The notes under the pieces are model-generated. The model saw only the letters and a program-made list of their open reading frames with translations. It searched no databases and was not told the DNA's origin. Of a stretch of DNA of 64,000 nucleotides, positions 38,226 to 51,905 are shown piece after piece. Both the position numbers and the translations under genes were made by a program. The DNA comes from Acanthacorydalis orientalis (Eukaryota > Arthropoda > Insecta > Megaloptera > Corydalidae). The stretch covers positions 22,597,284-22,661,283 of the forward strand of contig CM068314.1 in the NCBI GenBank assembly GCA_034766995.1. Reading direction: 5' to 3'. The number at the start of each line of letters is the position of its first letter. The stretch's first letter is position 1.

Positions 38226-38229
<4 letters not shown>
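36948..38229 (-). mobile_element. mariner transposon, near end-to-end but inactive
   Basis: 1,282 bp, the usual mariner size. Inverted ends of at least 21 bp (36950-36970 and 38207-38227, AGGTAACCAAGAAAGTTCTG); the outer bases TCAGGT/TTAGGT are followed by TA on each side (36946-36947, 38230-38231). The minus strand carries a mariner transposase broken by frameshifts and a nonsense codon. The right end abuts a (TA)n array, so the element probably landed in a TA run. Its ends differ from those of the other mariner copies in the window, so it is a separate family. Confidence 0.93.
37087..38044 (-). pseudogene. mariner transposase pseudogene
   Basis: Read on the minus strand in pieces. 38044-37829 gives the N-terminal helix-turn-helix part (LLYEFKLGINATETVKKI), which then loses frame; FGENTITSKTVQRWFKK is legible in another frame. 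37827-37543 gives the second DNA-binding part and start of the catalytic domain (KWVPHELT, TTDEKWI with the first Asp), ending at a TGA. The same frame reopens as LLCIWRTSKGIIHHEYL and runs to 37087, with LFLQDSTRPH (second Asp) and SPSDYCLF (third Asp). There are 34 residues between the last two Asp, the mariner D34D spacing. At least one frameshift plus one nonsense codon make it non-functional, though the catalytic triad survives. Confidence 0.9.

Positions 38230-38284
<55 letters not shown>
38229..38284. repeat. (TA)n microsatellite abutting the mariner
   Basis: About 55 bp of TA repeats starting directly at the target-site TA of the mariner right end. Confidence 0.95.
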
Positions 38285-38286
<2 letters not shown>

Positions 38287-38337
38287 CTTAATAATTTTAT
38301 ATAATTATATTTGTTCAAAAAATACAACGTTTAATAC

Positions 38338-38341
<4 letters not shown>

Positions 38342-38383
<42 letters not shown>
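38342..38383. repeat. (TA)n microsatellite
   Basis: About 41 bp of TA repeats. Confidence 0.95.
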
Positions 38384-38384
<1 letters not shown>

Positions 38385-39705
38385 CGATTCGAATGAATAT
38401 GTCAACTGAATAATCTGGCTAAATGATAGGTTGTAAATAAAAAGAAAAGTTTCTACCAAGAAGGTTAGCACAAGTAATTTAAATATAATTAACTACATTC
38501 GTATACAATTGTAGTTTCCACACATAGTTACATCTCACTTATCTAACCAAACGTATAATGTTAATCTAAATAGTAGAAATTAACTTCAAAGCTCAACAAA
38601 TGTCACACGCTCAATGCTGCCACAACACATATAATTCTGTTTTTCTGTACTGTACGTCGCTTTAATTTCAGTATAAGCATGTTGTGTAAAACGAAATGAA
38701 TCATCAATCAAATGTGAACTAGTTTCCTACAACACATTTGTAGAACGTAATACGGTAGCATGTTTAGACTACGCATATTATTTGAACAACCGTTACAATT
38801 TACTGGTTTATTAAGTAAATTACATATATTTCTGCTTATATCAACGCGACGTTGTTATTAGGTGTTCTTGATACGCACACACATAACACATAACTGGATC
38901 AACGGTGCAAAATAAAAATTCTATATGCACACATAGTGTAGACCATAAATGTCAACACGATGGAAGAAACACACGAATCAATCATCGCTATCAGTAAAAG
39001 TGTTAAGTTGATACAAATCGGTTTCATATTCAAATCGATATCGCGCTCTACATTATACATATTCAGATATTTTCATAACACTTTTATATTTTCCGTTAAA
39101 TAGTATTTAATCATTCTCACGGAAAGTGAAATGTATTTTAACATTGAACTAATTCATTGATAAGATATGAAAATTACAACGAAATACATCTAGATAAAAA
39201 ATAAAAACATTTCTACTGAATATACACTTAAATTCTTACAAAATCAAAAACTGTCTCTCAATTCTCGTTTACATAATATAATTGTTTTCTTAATCGAGTC
39301 TAAAAAATTACCAATAAGAAAAGCTTATAAAGCATTCCAGACTATCATTCTTTAAAAAACAGATGATTTGGTTCATAAGTCAAGATTTAAACTATCTGAT
39401 GACCCATCAGATATTCATTTATATATCTTTATTAACTGTCTATAATTTATTAAAACGAAACTCGTCGTCGGCAATGATAGTATATAACAAACGATTTTCT
39501 AAAAACACCTACGTACGCATGTATTACATGTAAACATTTAAGTTTGATTTCAATGAACTCCACACTAAATTAGATATAACAACTTTTTTATAGTGCAAAA
39601 TACGTACAGCTTACAATTCAGGTTTTTAAATATATATAGGCACTGCTTTTTAAAAAAATACTGTGGAACTTTATATTTACACAGACACATACATACATAT
39701 AATAA

Positions 39706-39712
<7 letters not shown>

Positions 39713-39749
<37 letters not shown>
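39713..39749. repeat. (TA)n microsatellite
   Basis: About 37 bp of TA repeats. Confidence 0.9.
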
Positions 39750-39750
<1 letters not shown>

Positions 39751-42700
39751 CATGTTATATAAAAATACACACATTTTATAAAAAAAATTTAATTAACATC
39801 CGCAAACATGATTTTCTCCATAAATTACATAAATCACAAAGCCGGTTACAGTACAATTCAACCTTGACATCCTCAATAATTTTCCTACATGTATTCCAGA
39901 TGATTGCTTTTACTTTTTAATTAATGACGTTCAGTGACTTGATATCATTTTGCATTTAATCACGTCATGTTGACTTTGTCTTCAACCCTTTTACAGTGCT
40001 GTCTAAAGTAACTGTCTAACTATAATCCCATCAATTAATCTTTCAGCATAATACAAACGTCTTATTCGATTAGATCAGACTATAATAGTTTTAAACTAGC
40101 ATGAAATAAGAAATATATATTTATTTATTGCTCGACATTCTTCAATTCTCTAACTGACATTGAAGACGACCATGATCGAGTGTATACAACCTTAACCTTA
40201 TTATATATCAATTTTTTAAGAATTTATATTAAGCATTAATTATATATCCATTTTTCAAAACATGATTGAAATACACATTAGGGAACATGCACATGAATAC
40301 AAATGATTGAAATACGCATGTTAGTAAATAACTGATCAGTAATCAAAAATATATTCCAAAAAGGACAATCATTTTTAACGTCTATGTTTAGAAAAAAATC
40401 TGTTCTGTTAAAGAGCCTTAATTCTATTGGTTTTTAAAGTACTTTGTGGCCGTATATTATCTAATTCTAAAATAAAGTCAGTTTAAAAACGAAAACATTG
40501 ATTATTTCATCTCATGTTAACTCAGCTAGCAATCTTTCTAATATGGTAGCCTGTAATTTTCCTGGATTCATTCCATCTGTCACATCGAGTCAACATCTAG
40601 CATCTTTACCGTCTCATAATAATTAAAATATATGATGTGTATGCTATATTTTTACAACATACATAAACTCAAGTATTCATAAAAATTAAATGGATTTACA
40701 AATTGTGTAAGATTTGAAAGAATTTAAGACTCGCGGTAGATTTCTAAAAAAATATTTATCTAAAATATGTTAAGAATTTTTTCCTTCTCAGAAATTCTTA
40801 GTATTATCTACGTAATTGAAAGTTATTCACAACTAAATAGTTTGTAAACTAAATGAAATATAAATATTTCAAAAATATACTTGAATAAATAATAATATTA
40901 CAAGATATCGATCGTTTATATTAAACAAATAAATTGATTTTAACGGCGGATTGTAAAAAGCACACAGTTACAACGATAGTGTATGATTGTTGCAATAATC
41001 GGAATAAAATAAAAAGATCTACAAGAGTATTATATATTTCAAAAATGCTTTAAAAACAAAGTAATGACAAACTTCAAATAATATAAAATTATAAATAAAG
41101 ATATGCAGGACTATATCTACTATGCAGGACTTTTTCTATAAAATATTTACCTTTTTTATAAATTGAAATCAATTTAATAGACAATAAATTAAATATTGAA
41201 TTTTAAAAAAATAATAAAAATTACAAATACTGGAATATATTTAATCTACATTTTAGCTTTACACATATTTTGTCTTCTGGTTAAATTCTTCATATTTTTA
41301 TTTATATTTTGAAACCGAAATAAATCTAGTATAATTAATAAAAAAAAACCCAGCAAAATAAAAAAAGACATTCTATATAAAACCCTCAGCTGTATAATAC
41401 ATAATTTATTCCAGCAATTCATGCAATCTGTTGTAATAAATCAACATATCGCAATATTTAAAATGAAAAACGCACGAATCAGACACTTATTCAAGATGTT
41501 CAAATGAAACGATTAAAAAGAAGAAAACAAACAATGAAAATAACACTACAAGCAGAAAAAAATTGTGAAATAAATCAAACCTGTTGTTATAAACTCAGCA
41601 GTTGTGTTACGTAGCGTCCCTATCATAAAAATGTACCTTCGAAAAAAATAAATAACCGAACGACGACGCCTCACCGGTAGGAAAACCAAAAAATACTGGG
41701 CATACCTTAAGAAAGAAAGACCACTAATATAACCACACGAAAATAATATTACGTTTTTTCTAAAGTCCCGACCGCAATAACCACACATCGAATTATAAAA
41801 ACATTAAAAGAAGAGAAGACCCTACACGTGTACATGCAGATCGCATAACACTGTCACTTTTTTGGAGACGTCGTTAATTTAACGAAAACATAAAATCACC
41901 CTTGCTCCGTAAACGAACACATGGTAATATCGTAAATGTTTATACATGTACGAGTCTCTTTGTTGCACAGATTAAATTAGTATAGGATAAACAACTTAGC
42001 ATGTATCATTCTTGATGGTAAAGCAATCAAAAGACCAGCTACTGGGCTTACACTTAAATATAAAAAAAAAACAACACACACAAACACACAGTGAAGAGGT
42101 AACATTCTTCGGATACGTATTTTGTTTGTTTCTCTTGTACGTTTACAAAACTATATAATTTATCTCTGTTAAAACATCAAGTGTCTTGTAATGCGGACCT
42201 AATTTTCTATTTTTTGTTATAGTCTAGAATTTTAATCTTCTTTGAGCTGACAATTGGATGTAATTGGTTTCGAAGAAGTAGTTTTATTCTGTTGTGTTTC
42301 AAGGCAATAATCAAATGAATATCTCGCATCGTTCGTAAGTTTATTACAGTAGTGCTTCCTAGTATTAAAAAGTAATCAAATTTTATGTTGATACTATATA
42401 ATCAGAGTAATATTTGATGTAATAATACTTGTCCCCAAAACTACATGCAAAAAAGATTAACTCCGAAATTACACATTCGTAAATAATGTGAGATTCATCC
42501 CAATATATTCATGATCATACTTAGAAAACAATTCGATTTATATTACTTTAATTATTCTTGTACTTATCAGAAGAATTGTTCAAAGAACAAAGACAAAGAA
42601 TACTTGAACATTTAAATCAATAATATTTAATATAAATTTCAATAAATAAATAAGATAGAATAAGTTTTCAAAAAATAAGATTTACTAATTTTAAAAAAAT

Positions 42701-43250
42701 TCTGAAACTAAATTTCATATAATCAAATAATAATTTGTCATGCGGTTCATGTCGCACTTTATACAATCCTTGTAATTAAATACTATATATCGATTCATTA
42801 TTTAAATAAAAAATCGAAAAAAAAAACATAATAATACAAATTAAAATACTTTTTTGAACAAAAATACTATTCAAATACATAAATGTAGATGTTACACGCT
42901 GTACACGCATTGAAATCACACATTCAATGTCAAACACAAGTGTTTTGATTTTCTTATCTTTTAAACGAATAGGTCCGTGTATATGACTAATAGATCATTA
43001 ATTATAACTGTACCACCGAGCTAAACAGTATTTAAGTGGATCCTTTGTTATTAATTTTCATTTTTAAGAGGAATATTTAGAACAGAATACTTCTTTTCTT
43101 TGAGCCATTTAATACTTTGTTGAACTAATAATATAAAAGATTATAATTAAGAAATTCGAATATTTAATGACTGACTATAATGATATTTATCAAGAAATTG
43201 AAAACAATATAATTTTTCCTTCTATACAATATAATTAATTACCAGTCTTT

Positions 43251-43864
43251 CAAAAAGTGTGTATATAACACGGAAAACATGAACAAAATACTGGTTTATT
43301 AATAAAAAAAAAGAACTATAAATAAAACAAGCAATAATAGTCAACAAAAATAAATATAAAGTATTTATTTATATATAACAGTTTATTAAAACAAGACAGG
43401 AAATTTTACGTATGAAATTAATTGCAAATGCGTAAAAGTGGTAATAGAAAATATTTGATAAATTATTACTGTTCGGGCATTAGGGTTGAAAATCATCATT
43501 TCAGACTAATAATTTTAAACAAATGACTATAAATCTTTGTTAATTTAACAATAAATAATATTTATTTAAAAATATATAACAAAGACCACTTCAAAAGAAA
43601 CTAAATATAAATTGTACTGGAATTTCTTTGTATTTCATCAACATTTCTTTATAAAAATATATTCTGAAGACATTTTTGACAGAATACACATTTTTACTGC
43701 CTGTTTCAAAAATTAACTTTATAATAATAATAATAACAAACATAAAGTGCATTTAATTCAAAAAGTGTATATTCACATTACACGGAAAACATGAACAAAA
43801 TACTGGTTTATCAATAAATAAAAAAAAAACTATAAATAAAACAAGACATTATTAACATTCAACA
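43251..43864. repeat. pair of direct repeats about 0.5 kb apart
   Basis: 43251-43347 and 43759-43864 share about 90 bp, including an identical run of about 31 bp around CACGGAAAACATGAACAAAA, followed by AATAAATAAAAAAAA-type text and ACTATAAATAAAACAAG. They could be terminal repeats of a small element (about 610 bp overall) or a local duplication. Confidence 0.6.
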
Positions 43865-44329
43865 AGTTTTAATAATAAAAATACAAATTTGTCAACGTTA
43901 TAATTCTTTTTACTAATTTTAAACAGTTCTTCCTCCCATATTTGTATGATTAAAAAGATGCATTTTTATAAATTTATATTTTTATTTTTTGAATTTTTTG
44001 TTCTTACTAACACAAAGCATAAATATAGTTTTGTACATAGAAACATAAATAACTTGAATTTAAATATTAATATGATTTTTATTCAAAACTAAAGTATGAA
44101 TTATTTTAATAAGTACCTGTATAACATTTATATAAATTTCCAAGTAATGTCGACAAACAAGTATATGGTGTAACAACGATGGATATACATAAGAAATATT
44201 TTAACGATGAAACACAGAAAAATATTTATGTTATTTTAAGGTTCTTAAATGAATTAATCATTAGCTGTACGTATGAGTACTCGTAATTAATGATACATTT
44301 AATTAAAAATCTTCAACCTATATATTTAT

Positions 44330-44503
<174 letters not shown>

Positions 44504-44958
44504 TAAATATCATAAAAGAACGAAACATGTGGCTCGTATTACGTGTCGAAATATCTTTTAAATATATATTTTATAAACAGTGGAGTTCTTTGAAAACGAA
44601 TCGTTCATGGTACGTTTAACACGTAAACATTATGTTTAGAAACCCTATAGTTTTTTTTTTCTTTTTTGGTTGTTTTACATTTTTGGATCGTATTACAAAG
44701 ACCTTGTTGTCCTTTAGATATTAGCATGCTCAAAAATGTCGCGTTGCCATGTGTACATAATACCTGGATTGGACCATTTGGCGCGTTTCGAATGTCAAAA
44801 GGGCACGTGCGAGTGAGCTGCTGACAACGAAATTAAAAACCTTCGTATGCAAAGGCACGAAATGGAATTTTACACTCGTGTTTGATAAACTAGTTTTAGT
44901 CATTTTCAAGGTACTATTTATAAATTATGTACATATGAGAATCATAAACTGTATGAAA

Positions 44959-44999
<41 letters not shown>
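44959..44999. repeat. (AC)n-(AT)n microsatellite
   Basis: Short AC run followed by about 29 bp of AT repeats. Confidence 0.9.
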
Positions 45000-45000
<1 letters not shown>

Positions 45001-46024
45001 CTTAATTCTATATGTCTTTAGTAAAACAGCATGACCTGAATCTAAAAACAGAAATGTATTGTAAAAATATTAGCATTTTGAACACCACAATGTTTTTCAA
45101 TGTTTAACAACAAAAGATTTAACATTTGTTAGCATTACTAGTTACATAAATTATAAAACATTATTTTAAATTATGTTTTTTTAATATGTCAACATTTTTG
45201 ACATACTCACATAATTAAGTAACATGCAATAATTGTCTCAGCCCAAAAATATGAGTAAAAATTTTTTCAACATAAATGAAAATTGTAATTATTTTTTATT
45301 AGATAATAAAAGATTTTTTCCAAATAAAATGAACATGATATAAAATTTGTTTATTAAAAAATATATTTCAAAAAAGAAAAGATGAAATTTTACAACAAAT
45401 CATAATTAACATTCGGCCACTTATAAATTTTAAAATGTAAAACGGAATTCTGAAATTCCAGTGAAATATTTTATCCCTTCAACTTTTACTTCTAATATTA
45501 CCATTTCATTAAAAAGTTTATACAAGTATAATTTAAAATAAATACGACATTAATCTGGACAAAAATGATTTTCATCAATTTTATTTTATCCGTATGTCAC
45601 AATTAAATAAGCTCAAATATTCCTTTGTAGAGATTTCAATGATTTTTGGAAAAGTACGTTAATTCAACAAATGTTTTATAAAATTTTTAATCAACATTCA
45701 AACAAACATGTAATCGTCTTACGAAATAATTTGAAGAACTTGAATTTTTAATATATATACATAAATAAATATATATATAATATTTTATCAGATACACATA
45801 ATATATTTACTGTATTTAACGATCTCAATCTTTTCTCATAACCAATATTTTTTTGAAACATCCTAAGATCATGCTAGTAAATAGCTCTTTTCAAAAACGC
45901 ACATTAAGAAAGCATGCATTAAGATGAATTTCTGGTCACGTATAATCTAAAAAACAACCTAAAACAACGATATCATATTCGAGAGCACAAACGAAAAAAG
46001 AGAAGGAAAAAAAGAAACATACAC

Positions 46025-46290
46025 GTGCGTTCATTAAAAAATCATAACGTGCTTGCTCGCTCGATCCGTTCATTCGTTTTTGTGCGCCCCGGGCGATGGA
46101 TTCAAGCCGAAGATCGACACAATGTTTGGCGCCCGGTTGTCGGGGGCCGTGGCATCAGCATCAGCAATAACAGCAGCAACAACCGCGGGGCTCTGGCCCG
46201 GTCCGGCATCTCCGGCACACCTGCACACATGCACGCATGCCAGAGGAATATAGTGGTGTGCGCTGGTACTCCTCCATCATAACTTCTCTT
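46025..46290. promoter_or_regulatory. GC-rich islet in the upstream desert
   Basis: About 250 bp of GC- and CpG-rich sequence with CAG/CAA-rich triplets (CAGCATCAGCAATAACAGCA) and CCCCGGGCG and GGCGCCCGG motifs, about 12 kb upstream of the expanded start. Open frames occur on both strands, none recognisable. Composition matches the first-exon region of expanded, so a distal promoter or untranslated first exon is plausible; an unrelated non-coding RNA exon is an alternative. Confidence 0.4.
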
Positions 46291-49200
46291 CAACTCAATT
46301 TATAATCAAGTAGCTTTTATTTCCCACAACAAACACGACCCAAAAAAAATATAATAATTTATCACATTTTATTTGCTTCTGTACCTCTCTTGTACGTACG
46401 CCTGTTATTCGTTTAAATGTTGACGTATTTCCATCATGCAGTCTCCTTCATTGTTGTCTTTTTTTTAAATATATCATTTATAAAAAATATAACCTTGTAT
46501 TATATAAAAGAACAGCGTAGGTATTTAAAAAGTATACGAAAAAATATATGAAAGATTTAAAACAAAACTAAATAAAATTTTCCAAACGTGAGCGTTGCAA
46601 GCGTTTTTGCAAACGTGACATTCTTGTCATTCTTGAAACTGTATTACCTTATGCAATAAAAAGAATTCTAAAATTTCCTTGAAAACATCTTTCCCATCAT
46701 TCACGCCACCTTCATTAACATCGTTCATTAATATTCATTGAAATTCCAAGAAGTCTAATTATGATAATTGAATTACAAGTAAATTCAAATACATAAACAC
46801 GAACAATTTAGCAAACAAGTATATTTCAAACGAAATGTTAAAAAAAAGTAAGATATATGAACGTTTTTTCCCAACTAATCGAAACATAATCTAACTGGTA
46901 CTGTTCTGGTCCTTTTTAAAAAAAATCATTCCGAATTTAGAACACTAAATCCATGAATTTCTCATTAAAATAATCGATCGATATATTTACATTCATATGA
47001 TATGTAAATATAATAAGAAAAATGACGTCGACAAAAAAATACACAATCTACGTACACACTGTTAAATGTTACAAAACAACGTGCCAAGCCCCCGACATGT
47101 CCACAGTTCAGAGAATTTGACAAAACCTGCATTCCGATGTCGTCACTGTTCAAAGATTTCGCTTGTGATCTACATTCTTCAAGGTTGTATCGGCAATCAA
47201 GTTCAGCATTTTTTTAATGATAGAATCGATTATTGTACACGCTTTACAGACAATTAAATAAAAAAGCACACTCACGTACACGCATCGAAACATTATACAT
47301 CCAAAATAGTACAATTGATGATAGAAAAAAAAACATACGAATAATAACACACATGTACAAAGAAAGTTATTACTACAAACTGGTTCATTCGTATGATTAA
47401 ATTGCTTCGAAACTAAATAAATTCGAATATCTAATATTAAAAATATAAAAAAGTAATTGCAATGTTTTCTGATCTGAAAACACTGCAAAATATTAATAAT
47501 GTAAATTTTAATATGTAACTTAATATAACAGTCACTTAAATACTCAAAATTCTTTTGTTTTATGTGATTAAGATGAAATAATAATTGTATAAAAAGAAAA
47601 TATAACCATAAAATAATTTAGATAATACTAAAAGAATTTATATGGTTGAATGATTTCATGTGTTAAAACTATGAATAATTATTTTTTAAATTTAACATTA
47701 ATCAATTTAATACAACATCATTAATTATTTTACACTACTCAATTTTTAATAATAAAAAATATATTCTGAATACTTAATTATGTGTGTAAATTGCATGTAC
47801 ACTGGGTGTTTCAATTAAAAGCTATATTTAATGTTGTAGAAAATATACTTTGATTTTTAATTATAAAAACATTTCAATAGTTTAACATCAATATTTTATT
47901 TACACAGAAACATTACTTTATTTCGCATTAATAGCTACAAAAATTCTAAAATAAAATTTAATATATATATTTAAAAAAAACTTATTCTTTAATAAACCCC
48001 CAATAATATATATATATATATAGTATTTACTTAAGAAAAATAAACTTAATAATAACAAATCAACTATCAAACTATTTATCATTTTTAAATTGCATTAATG
48101 CGCAAATCTTAAAATGATCGATGCTATTAAAAAGCAATATGTCTACAGTAATGTATTTACAATAAAAAAAAAATTGTATGAAATAAAATAATCATAAAAA
48201 TAAAAACGAACGGCCATCTGTGAACCAGATGATAATCGTTCCTTGAAATCCATTCAATCTTCGATAATTTTAAAAATAAATACAAAATAATGAACAACTG
48301 CACGATTTCAAAACTTTCGGTTTAAATATGAATGACTGATGAATGAAAATGAATTTAACTACCGTAACATATTTACATGTTTTCTTTCGAAAACAACGCA
48401 TTAATTTCTACGCACGCCACATAATATGCATACTTATTAACCAAGGAATCAATGAGCCTGCCGATTATATTGAAATTACCGTAATATCTGGAACGTGAGC
48501 AAACAGAATTTATGCAAAATATGTGTTTAAGAACATATTGGAAGAAAAACATGCATGCGGGGTAAGTGAATCTGATATGATAATTTTATTTTTGATTGAA
48601 AAAGAATGTGATTTTTTTGTCAGGATGTATATTTTCTAATTAAGAAAAGATTCGTATAACTTTTTAATGAATTAGCCTTTCAGGACATCCTAAAAGTTTA
48701 TCCTGATAAAACACTTTATTAAATTGTTCTCATTAAACAGCTTGGTTTATTTTTGATAAAGGATTAGGATCTTTAAGCCGCCTATCTTTGAGTGCCAAGT
48801 TTGAAAGCTCATAATCCATACTGATCAAAGTTCAACAAACCTAGAATTTTCTCAAAGTACCCAAACAGTAACAAATCGCGTTATTTGAATAGCGCAACTG
48901 CCGGGATAAAGGACTCCCAGACTTCCTCAAAAATTACTATAAACAAGTTTACATCCTTATTCTTATATCACGAAAAATCAAAATAAAAGAAGCATAAACA
49001 CCCTATATGGATAAAATAAACATAAGATACCGAATGGCAAAATATATTTCAGTCTTTTTTTAAGTACCTAAACAGTTTAAAATACAAAAATTCTTAAAAA
49101 CACATTTATATTTATGTACAAATCGAAATAACCTACTCACTTGAAACAAAACTATTAATAATTTATACAAAATCACATTACTGAAATGTATATTTCATTT

Positions 49201-50505
49201 TAATATTAAAAAGTATAGAAAAATTTGCATTCTGATGACAATATGACATTAATAATATATTTAAATATTATGTTAAATATTATTAATCTGTTCAAGACAT
49301 ATTCGTACAACACTGACTGAAATAAATAAGCTAGCAACGATACGTTGTTAACCAATCTGTCATGAATTTAAATTCGACTTTCTAATATACATTATCATTC
49401 AAAAAAAAACTTTCTGCTAAAAGTAAATCCGTTTAATAAGCTTCGACTAGAACTTCATTCATAATTTTATTATTACATAATAATTTATTAGGAATAAAAT
49501 TGAACGTTTTATGTTGAAATATTTTTGATGTATACTTAACTTTCCACATCATTTTTATTATATTTTCAATAATTAAAAAATATATGAATCAAAAAATAAC
49601 ATTTAAATTACTTATCATTTTTTACACCTATTTGAAACCATTTTCTGAATTTTACTTTCATAGATTTTTATCAAAATAATATATTATTTTGCATATTTTT
49701 TTTTCAAAATAATAATTATTTTACCCAATTATTTGAAACAAATATTAAAAGACGCTTATAATAATCTAATATGTAATCTAATTTCCCCAAGAAGCAAATT
49801 TTCATGCAGCTTATGATTTTTTATATCTCTAAATTTATATAGGCTTATAAAAATTGTATTTTATAAAATATTTATAGGAAAAGCCATGCCAATAAAATAA
49901 CGGGACATTACTACAAATAATAAGTGATGACACACTTCTAGAAAGAAAAACATAAAAAACAGGACTAACATTCAGAAAAGCTATGATTTGTTAAATAGAA
50001 TAATTGGAAGATATTAAAATCATTTAAAATTGTCTTTAATGTTTGAAAATGCTGTGATCTTTAAGGAATAAATTTATACAGATTGCTGATACTAAATAAA
50101 TTTGATCGAATTCAATGTATAGGCATATAAGCAATTACAAACATTAGAAACTTAAAATGTTCGTATCAAGAATTTAAATTTATAATAAAAAGATAATATC
50201 TAATAAACATATAAAAAAACAACCTACGCTTTTAGCTAAAAGAAATACAAGAGATCAATGAACTAAAATATATTAACAGCTTCTCAATTTAGTCCTGTCC
50301 ATACAAGGGATGTTCTGACAAAAAATGCCGAATAGGATGTATTTTTTATATGGCTATCAAGATTTATTTTAAATGAAAATTTATGGTTCTCAAAAGATTG
50401 TACAGTACGTATTAGAAACTTCAACAGTATCAATTTAACTTATACTTTAAACATAGCAATATTTAAGTAAATTAAACTCTAAACTTATTGAAGTAGTACC
50501 ATCTA

Positions 50506-51071
50506 TTAGGTTGGTAGGAAAATAAATGCGGTTTTTTGTTTCTGAGTTCCAAACTTAATTTTTTTCAATGAAAGTGTCATTTCATCGTGACCATGTTAAT
50601 ATCATTTTAAAGTGCATTTCCGGTTTATATGTTAGTAACATCGATTTTGGTTTTATTATTAATTTTGCTTCAAATTGAGCTACTTAATTAAAGATGGAAA
50701 AGAAGCAAAGAAAAGTATTTTTTGCATGAGTTGAAAACGGGTGGTAAAGCAACAGAAACTACTCGTAAACTAAACTGTGCTTTTGGTGTGGGTACTGTTA
50801 AGGAACGCACAGTACAATGGTGGTCCCAAAAATTTCGTGCTGGGAACGAGAGCGATGAAGGTCGTGGGCGTCTTGCTTCAGTTCATAACGACCAACTGAA
50901 GACGTTAGTTGAATCAGAACCACACACAAAAAATTCTAGAGCTTGCACAAAAGTTAAGCGTAAATCATCCAATAGTTCAGGACCACTTAAAACAGTTAGG
51001 AAAATCAAAAAGGAGAAAAGTGTATATAAATTTGAAGATCATAAACCGCAATTATTTTTTTACCAATCTAA
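50506..51071 (+). mobile_element. 566-bp internally deleted mariner (nonautonomous)
   Basis: Ends TTAGGTTGGTAGGAAAAT... and ...ACCAATCTAA are inverted repeats with TA on both sides (50504-50505, 51072-51073). Inside is only the N-terminal transposase part: helix-turn-helix text LKTGGKATETTRKLN and RTVQWWSQKFRAGNES, decayed by frameshifts after ESEPHTK, then a jump from the LKQLGK region straight into the right end. The whole DDD catalytic domain is gone. The copy at 60169-60733 has the same layout. Confidence 0.9.
50722..51071 (+). pseudogene. mariner transposase N-terminal remnant
   Basis: The frame from 50722 encodes a recognisable paired helix-turn-helix N-terminus (MHELKTGGKATETTRKLNCA, then FGVGTVKERTVQWW). 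An upstream ATG at 50695 opens the usual MEKKQ start, but a frameshift separates it. The tail after about residue 65 is out of frame. No catalytic residues. Confidence 0.85.
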
Positions 51072-51755
51072 TATTTACAAATTTCAAATACTGAATTCAT
51101 ATTACTTGTTAGTCAAGAAAAATAAAAACATTTCATTAAAAATTTAAATAAAATTGTTACAAGTCTGTCTACATATTCTTTTTCTAGATATATGTCACTA
51201 TTATTTCTAGATTCTTAAGAAAAATATCTCGCCTTCTGCTCAACCGAAAATTAAGACTTTGGAAAATTTCTTTTTCAATAACGAAAGAATGACAAAACGA
51301 CAAAGATGAATAAAAATGTATAATACGAATACATAAATCAGAAATTCAACAATTAGGCATTTAACAAAAACCACGCCATTACTTTTTTTTTATTTCATTT
51401 TGAAACCATTTGATTGTTTCTTTATTCCAATATGTTTAGTTTAAAGTCCCTCCAAAGATTAAATCATGAAGTAAATCTAAATCAATTTACATACTGAAAT
51501 AAATTCCAATAAATTTGAAATACTTTTAATCTAAAAACCATGTAACACCTTCGTAAAATTATATTAAACATAAAATATCAACTACATTCTAAATATCAAC
51601 AACACCTTGTATTTAACTCAACAATCTTTAATTTTACTTGAACATTATTTTTTAAAGGCATTTTAAATTTCACAGAAATGAATTAATTCCACCATTTGAT
51701 GTAATATTGTATTTTTATACAATTTTACGTTATGAATGTATTTTTCTTTTTATGT

Positions 51756-51759
<4 letters not shown>

Positions 51760-51795
<36 letters not shown>
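51760..51795. repeat. (TA)n microsatellite
   Basis: About 36 bp of TA repeats. Confidence 0.9.
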
Positions 51796-51798
<3 letters not shown>

Positions 51799-51824
51799 GA
51801 TGTATGTATGTTTGTGTATCAGCA

Positions 51825-51905
51825 TGTGTGTGACGCAGTGATCCGAAGGCCGTCTGCATTCCAGCGTTAGCAGCGGTTCAGTGTGACGGTCAGTTGTGCG
51901 AAGAA
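51825..51905. other. mixed-composition islet
   Basis: About 80 bp with CpGs and two TCAGT strings (arthropod initiator-like) close together. Could be a core promoter; support is weak. Confidence 0.2.

Noticed and set aside
46025..46293. Protein-coding gene in the second GC-rich islet
   Set aside because: Same reason: overlapping open frames on both strands and no recognisable domain.
47795..47830. Element end of the type ACTGGGTGTTTCAATTAAAA
   Set aside because: Similar strings occur at ends of some insect elements, but no matching second end or coding part is visible.
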